Assembly (NCBI GenBank): GCA_964030475.1
Contig: CAXIPT010000009.1
Span: 1,815,212 to 1,879,211 of the forward strand
Direction: 5' to 3'
DNA from: Tethya wilhelma
Lineage: Eukaryota; Porifera; Demospongiae; Tethyida; Tethyidae
DNA: 64,000 nt
In this document: positions 62,346 through 64,000 of the stretch, piece by piece
Numbering within the stretch: position 1 is the first letter of the stretch
How the letters are laid out: the number at the start of each line of letters is the position of its first letter
The notes under the pieces: model-generated
Seen by the model: the letters and a program-made list of their open reading frames with translations, nothing else
What the model was told of the DNA's origin: nothing
Database searches by the model: none
Translations under genes and position numbers: made by a program

Positions 62346-64000
62346 ACACACATACCTCTGTTGCTATGAGAGACGTCGACCCCTCGGCAGTGATGGTGGT
62401 GGCTGCAGTGACTGGCTTTGTGGAGTGAGTTCTCTGCAGCTCTTCCCTTAGAGCCAATATCTCATCAGCCATCTCCTGCAGACGACTGGCCTGAGGGTCT
62501 CTGTTCACTACCGGACGGTTCCTAATGTTACGAGCCTATGTACATAGGGGGACATGAGGTGTGGACAATAAGACTTGGTACAAAGAAACATAGTTTAGAT
62601 TAGTGATACACTGTGATACCAATAATTAATTATAGTTTTAACTCAAACGCAAATATACAAAGCTATAACTCAACTTGCACAGTTATGACTCAAACATGAC
62701 CAGTTATAACTTAAACATGACAGTTATAAACCCAGTTACAATTCTCCTCACAAACTCGTGGTTTGACACATGCACACATCATGGTAATCCCCACAGAGGT
62801 ACCAACCCTTCCCCTCACTCACCCGTTTGGCATACTTGAGTGAGTTGAGACTCTCGGCAAAGTTCCTGGAAGCAGGACTGATACAGGTGATCATGACAGT
62901 GCGGGCGTTGCCCCCCAGGGAGTCCTTCAGGAGACGTGTGATCTTGGAGTCCCGATAAGGAACGTGGGAGGACTTGCGTCGGGTGTCCCCAAGGGCACTG
63001 ATGACATTGCCGAGGGACAGTAGACCACTGTTGATGTGAACTGACTCTGGGGATAAACGAGTATGTATTAATATGTATTGTGGGTGCTTGCCTCCTTAAA
63101 ATCCACCAAATTTTTGTGCTATAATGAGGCACTATACTTAAATTAAAAATTGACTTTCTAACAATTCTTTAACAAGATATCAATGAAGTACGACAATTTA
63201 CCAGATCACCAAGTACCTTTAAATCTCTCTCCTTTGTTCCCAGTCTTGTTGGCTCTCTCAGATCCAGCTAGATCCACAAAGTGAAACTTGGCACACACAC
63301 ACTGCTCCACAGGAGGGGGGACACTCTCAATATCCCTATTAGCTACGATAGACTCAGGGGCATCCCCCTCCAGAGATGGAGCATCACTAATGAGGGGGTC
63401 ATCCCCCACATTAGACGGGCCATCAGGGAGCACTTTACGATCACCGACTTCCAAAACTTTCCATCGTTGCTCTGAATGGAAACCAGAAATCATGAAACAG
63501 GCTATGTAGATGTGAAGTTGTTGCTACATACTAAAGTCCATCTGGTTTGAGAATGCTGGTAGAAAAAATCAAATAAGAAACTTTCTATTATCCAACCAAT
63601 TTCAAAATTTCAAGCACTATTGGAAAGCACTCGTTCTCCCCATTCTTTTGATTGGTTTTCCAGCAGAAGTTTGACATTTTGAAAAGTATTGCATAGTTCA
63701 CTTCCGGCAGCATTCTCAAACCAGATGGACTTTAGCATAAACACTAAGGACTTTCAAGCCAATTCAACTCTTATTCTGAAATACAAACTTGCTACAAAAA
63801 CTTGTATACTTTGCTGCATGCAATAGGTGTGGTTTCAAGTCTTACCCATGTGCACTGTGAATATAGCGTGGGACCGACTGGAGCGTTGGTTCATCTGGGT
63901 GGTGCCTGTGATCCTAGCGGCATTACCCACCTCCAGGAGGCTGAGAGCTTCTTCTGCACTGGTTACTGGGTGTTCAGTGCAGCCTATCACCACTGTGTGT
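54357..64000 (-). CDS. KIF27: Kinesin-4 family motor KIF27/KIF7, N-terminus outside the window
   Basis: Ciliary kinesin of the KIF7/KIF27/Costal-2 group. About 19 exons. Motor: 63846->64000 ([18 protein letters not shown]), 63217-63479 ([20 protein letters not shown]), 62823-63045 ([34 protein letters not shown]), and neck [13 protein letters not shown] (62356-62535). Coiled-coil exons follow: 61963-62197, 61083-61741, 60459-60919, 60219-60266, 59978-60075, about 59801-59899, and further short exons to 55,866. Orthology is shown by [20 protein letters not shown] (about 56,900-57,000) and [20 protein letters not shown] (about 54,900), which match KIF27. Between VHM and AKFHFVDL an acidic insert of about 55 residues enlarges the loop before switch II. 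The C-terminus has Gly/Ser repeats (GGRGSAGG). The last exon is uncertain. Confidence 0.88.
55815..55865. repeat. (CA)n intronic microsatellite
   Basis: A pure (CA)n run next to a KIF27 acceptor. Comparable runs lie at about 54,404-54,470, 55,060-55,090, 56,448-56,509, 58,397-58,460, 61,040-61,082 and 62,310-62,354 within the same gene. ORFs made of His-Thr or Val-Cys repeats across these are translations of the repeat. Confidence 0.85.
57285..58277. repeat. Three tandem palindromic repeat units (family C) in a KIF27 intron
   Basis: Three units of about 265-270 bp (57,285-57,550; 57,630-57,900; 58,005-58,277), separated by a common spacer (TTCTTGATAATGTGTTGAGA, then AACCATCATAC). Each unit is an inverted repeat: the left arm runs CCTAGGAAGGTCGTATTGAG to ATATGGTTTAT and the right arm is its complement, ATAAACCATATCATTTGAAA to CTCAATACGACCTTCCTAGG. 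A diverged half copy is at about 26,845-26,930, so this is a dispersed element that has also amplified in tandem. Confidence 0.8.
58840..59612. repeat. 20-21-bp minisatellite (TTAGGTCAACCTGTACCTGAA)n
   Basis: About thirty head-to-tail copies of a roughly 20-bp unit with variants (GTCAACC/GTCGACC, ACCTGAA/ACTTGAA/GCCTGAA) fill a KIF27 intron. Most units contain AGGTCA on the plus strand. There are no unique spacers, so it is not a CRISPR array. Confidence 0.9.
63534..63732. mobile_element. MITE family D with TA target site
   Basis: 199-bp element in a KIF27 motor intron. Left end AAGTCCATCTGGTTTGAGAA, right end its complement (TTCTCAAACCAGATGGACTT), flanked by TA on each side. The TA duplication and short TIRs fit a Tc1/mariner-type MITE. 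No ORF. Confidence 0.75.

Overview
The window is nuclear DNA of an animal. Its genes have many short GT-AG introns, and intergenic spaces are small: several divergent gene pairs have start codons under 500 bp apart. The genes are metazoan (cadherin, BAF53 actin-related protein, mucolipin channel, ADAR1-like editor, KIF27/KIF7 kinesin, G-protein gamma, Ras, fibrinogen-domain protein, Ig receptors). The compactness, abundant (CA)n and (CT)n microsatellites, Ig and kinase architectures and a Kelch-kinase fusion suggest an early-branching animal, most likely a demosponge. That placement is inference. The assembly is draft quality: two sized gaps (4651-4723, 33288-33344), several single N characters that hide joins, homopolymer frameshifts, and allele-like tandem duplications.

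Layout. 1-3.2 kb: 5' part of a large cadherin (-). 4.25-8.47 kb: ACTL6A/BAF53 (-), with a duplicated internal block, divergent from a BET1-type SNARE (+, 8.65-9.28 kb). 9.94-13.64 kb: TRPML/mucolipin channel (+). 14.25-15.51 kb: a protein built of three Z-alpha-type winged helices (-), head to head with an ADAR1-like adenosine deaminase carrying its own Z-alpha domains (+, 15.7-18.5 kb). 18.7-21.6 kb: ALDH3A2-like fatty aldehyde dehydrogenase (-). 21.8-25.5 kb: two tandem single-Ig receptor genes (+). 25.5-28.1 kb: repeats and an orphan TATA promoter. 28.2-30.5 kb: a disordered protein ending in a PDZ ligand (-). 30.6-36.1 kb: microsatellites, a partial copy of the ZC3H/fibrinogen locus and a Lys-rich gene fragment. 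36.7-40.1 kb: kinase-coiled coil-Kelch fusion (-). 40.6-48.3 kb: ZC3H4/6-like CCCH protein (-) with a fibrinogen-domain gene (+) nested in its last intron. 48.7-50.0 kb: a 1.24-kb terminal-inverted-repeat element. 50.3-50.8 kb: G-protein gamma (-). 51.3-53.7 kb: Ras (+). 54.4 kb to the end: KIF27/KIF7-type kinesin (-), whose motor N-terminus lies outside the window.

The strongest candidate for an interesting system is the Z-nucleic-acid module at 14.25-18.5 kb. A stand-alone multi-Z-alpha protein and a catalytically complete ADAR with tandem Z-alpha domains share a ~0.2-kb bidirectional promoter. That promoter holds a consensus NF-kB-type site (15611-15620) and a perfect CRE (15631-15638). 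Other points of note are the phase-incompatible (hence mutually exclusive, or artefactual) transmembrane exons of the Ig receptor, the kinase-Kelch fusion, the nested fibrinogen gene, several terminal-inverted-repeat element families, an intronic AGGTCA-containing minisatellite, and coding-strand (CT)n microsatellites sitting as polypyrimidine tracts just before splice acceptors.
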